From NCBI RefSeq assembly GCF_025822605.1, contig NZ_JACKTY010000029.1, positions 127,236 to 191,235 of the forward strand: DNA of 64,000 nucleotides, given 5' to 3'. The notes beneath the pieces were generated by a model that saw only the letters and a list, made by a program, of their open reading frames with translations, was not told where the DNA came from and ran no database searches. Shown in pieces: positions 63,158 to 64,000 of this stretch; the stretch's first letter is position 1, and each line of letters starts with the position of its first letter. The position numbers and the translations under genes are program-made. This DNA comes from Mycolicibacterium komossense. Lineage in GTDB: Bacteria; Actinomycetota; Actinomycetes; Mycobacteriales; Mycobacteriaceae.

Positions 63158-63906
63158 TCCTCAGCCCTCCCGGGGCAGTCGTACTCGCCTACCACGACAT
63201 CCTGCCCAATGGGCACGAGCCCTTTCAGTATGCGGTGTCGCTCAACCACTTTCGACTCCATCTTGATCTGTTGTCGCGCCTGCGGTTCGCGATCGTGCCT
63301 CTGAGTGAAATCACCCGACGGCACCGCGACGGCCGTTCACTGAGGGGATTGGCGACAGTCATGTTCGACGACGCCATCATCGGCGTTCATCAACTCGCCA
63401 TCTCCGAGCTCACCGACCGTCGCCTGCCATGGACGCTGGCGGTGGTAACCGATCGACTCGGGGTCGAACCGCAGTGGTGGCCGGGTAGCCGGCGAACGAT
63501 GACCCGGCAGGAACTCGACGATGCGGTCGCCGCCGGGGCGGAGTTAGCAGTACACACCGAAACTCACTGCAACCTCACTGGACTTGATGACCAAGAGTTG
63601 GACACCGAGATCCGCCGCAGCAGGCGGCGCCTCGAAGACTGGACGGGAAAAGCCGTCACCGACGTCGTCTACCCGGGTGGGTGCCACACCCTGCGGGTGC
63701 GGACAGCAGCCCGCGAAGCGGGGTTCGAGGCTGGCTATTCCTTCACCAACGGGCGAGTCGGCCATGCCATCGATCCGTTCATGCTGCCGCGACTGACCAT
63801 GCACGACGGGATGACCGCGGTCCCGACACTGCGGTCGCTGCTGCGACCGGCCTTCACGTGGCCACGACTCGCCACCGAGATGCTCGGCGACACCGAGTTC
63901 CCCTAG
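63154..63906 (+). CDS. Polysaccharide deacetylase (NodB-type)
   Basis: 250 aa from GTG 63154, coupled to the GT4. NodB motif 1 appears as TVMFDDAIIG (usual TFDDG), motif 2 as HTETHCNLT (metal His pair HxxxH) and motif 3 as VVYPGGCHT. The start VVLAYHDILPNGHEPFQYAVSLNHFRLHLDLL is the family opening. No signal peptide is evident, so it may act on cytoplasmic intermediates or be anchored otherwise. It would remove acetyl groups from N-acetylated sugars. Confidence 0.85.
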   Translation: MILSPPGAVVLAYHDILPNGHEPFQYAVSLNHFRLHLDLLSRLRFAIVPLSEITRRHRDGRSLRGLATVMFDDAIIGVHQLAISELTDRRLPWTLAVVTDRLGVEPQWWPGSRRTMTRQELDDAVAAGAELAVHTETHCNLTGLDDQELDTEIRRSRRRLEDWTGKAVTDVVYPGGCHTLRVRTAAREAGFEAGYSFTNGRVGHAIDPFMLPRLTMHDGMTAVPTLRSLLRPAFTWPRLATEMLGDTEFP

Positions 63907-63923
63907 CCCTCACCCGGCCCAGT

Positions 63924-64000
63924 TCAGCCGGACCCGGCCGTTTCCCCGATGGCGTCAGCAAACGCTCTGCACTCCGCCGTCGCGCCTTCATCCGGCGCCA
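63924..64000 (-). CDS. C-terminus of a gene cut by the right edge
   Basis: The minus strand reads ..APDEGATAECRAFADAIGETAGSG-stop over 25 codons from the edge to a TGA at 63924–63926. The composition looks coding and orientation is convergent with the deacetylase. Too short to identify. Confidence 0.35.
   Translation of the reverse strand, partial: APDEGATAECRAFADAIGETAGSG

Noticed and set aside
1..64000. tRNA, rRNA, CRISPR arrays, prophage or attachment sites
   Set aside because: None seen on reading either strand; no repeat-spacer pattern, no phage structural genes and no tRNA-adjacent direct repeats.

Overview
The window is high-GC actinobacterial DNA that I read as a non-tuberculous, probably rapid-growing mycobacterium (Mycolicibacterium-like). 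The order secA – hpf – comF – lpqB – mtrB – mtrA – tmk – sahH – tetR – rubB – rubA – alkB, then manA – pmmA – whiB2 – fbiA – fbiB – manB – wbbL – rmlD – lcp, and fadE25 – purE – purK – gtrA – PH-domain protein, follows the M. tuberculosis Rv3240c–Rv3279c block as I remember it. The protein matches come from recalled family knowledge; no database was searched.

Layout. 1–2.0 kb: a LysR regulator (cut by the left edge) divergent from an M20 amidohydrolase. 2.1–6.7 kb: secA, hpf and a ComF-type phosphoribosyltransferase. 6.8–14.0 kb: an accessory type VII secretion island between comF and lpqB. It holds an EsxF/EsxE-like WXG100 pair and a 904-aa CpnT-like toxin, followed by a translationally coupled 87-aa candidate immunity protein. 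After that comes a run of decayed toxin/immunity-type genes, including an ADP-ribosyltransferase whose catalytic arginine codon reads TGA, and then two intact accessory genes. 14.1–23.1 kb: the essential lpqB–mtrB–mtrA two-component group, tmk, sahH and the alkB–rubA–rubB–tetR alkane hydroxylase operon. 23.3–38.7 kb: core mannose, F420 and arabinogalactan-linker genes with whiB2 (which has a LexA-type box) and an LCP ligase. 38.7–41.3 kb: a TIGR03089-type protein, a tandem pair of small membrane proteins and birA.

41.3–57.3 kb: a complete Wzx/Wzy-type exopolysaccharide cluster. It has an initiating sugar transferase, a Wzz-like chain-length protein, a polymerase, a flippase, four GT4 and one GT2 glycosyltransferases, and two paralogous secreted glycosidases (WNEP/TEFG motifs), one on each side of the Wzx/Wzy machinery. 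It arrives as three transcription blocks: the sugar transferase alone, a five-gene minus-strand chain with overlapping starts and stops, and a three-gene plus-strand chain. An internally deleted IS110-type transposase lies beside the second glycosidase. 57.3–61.5 kb returns to core genes. 61.5–63.9 kb has a second small polysaccharide unit (GT4 plus polysaccharide deacetylase) preceded by a decayed copy of the 5' end of gtrA. The right edge cuts a minus-strand reading frame.

The two accessory regions are the most interesting parts: the toxin island with its row of disabled genes, and the exopolysaccharide cluster enclosed by its own putative glycosidases with a CRP-like site and a four-copy CTCGAT array at one promoter. 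I saw no tRNA, rRNA, CRISPR array or intact insertion sequence.
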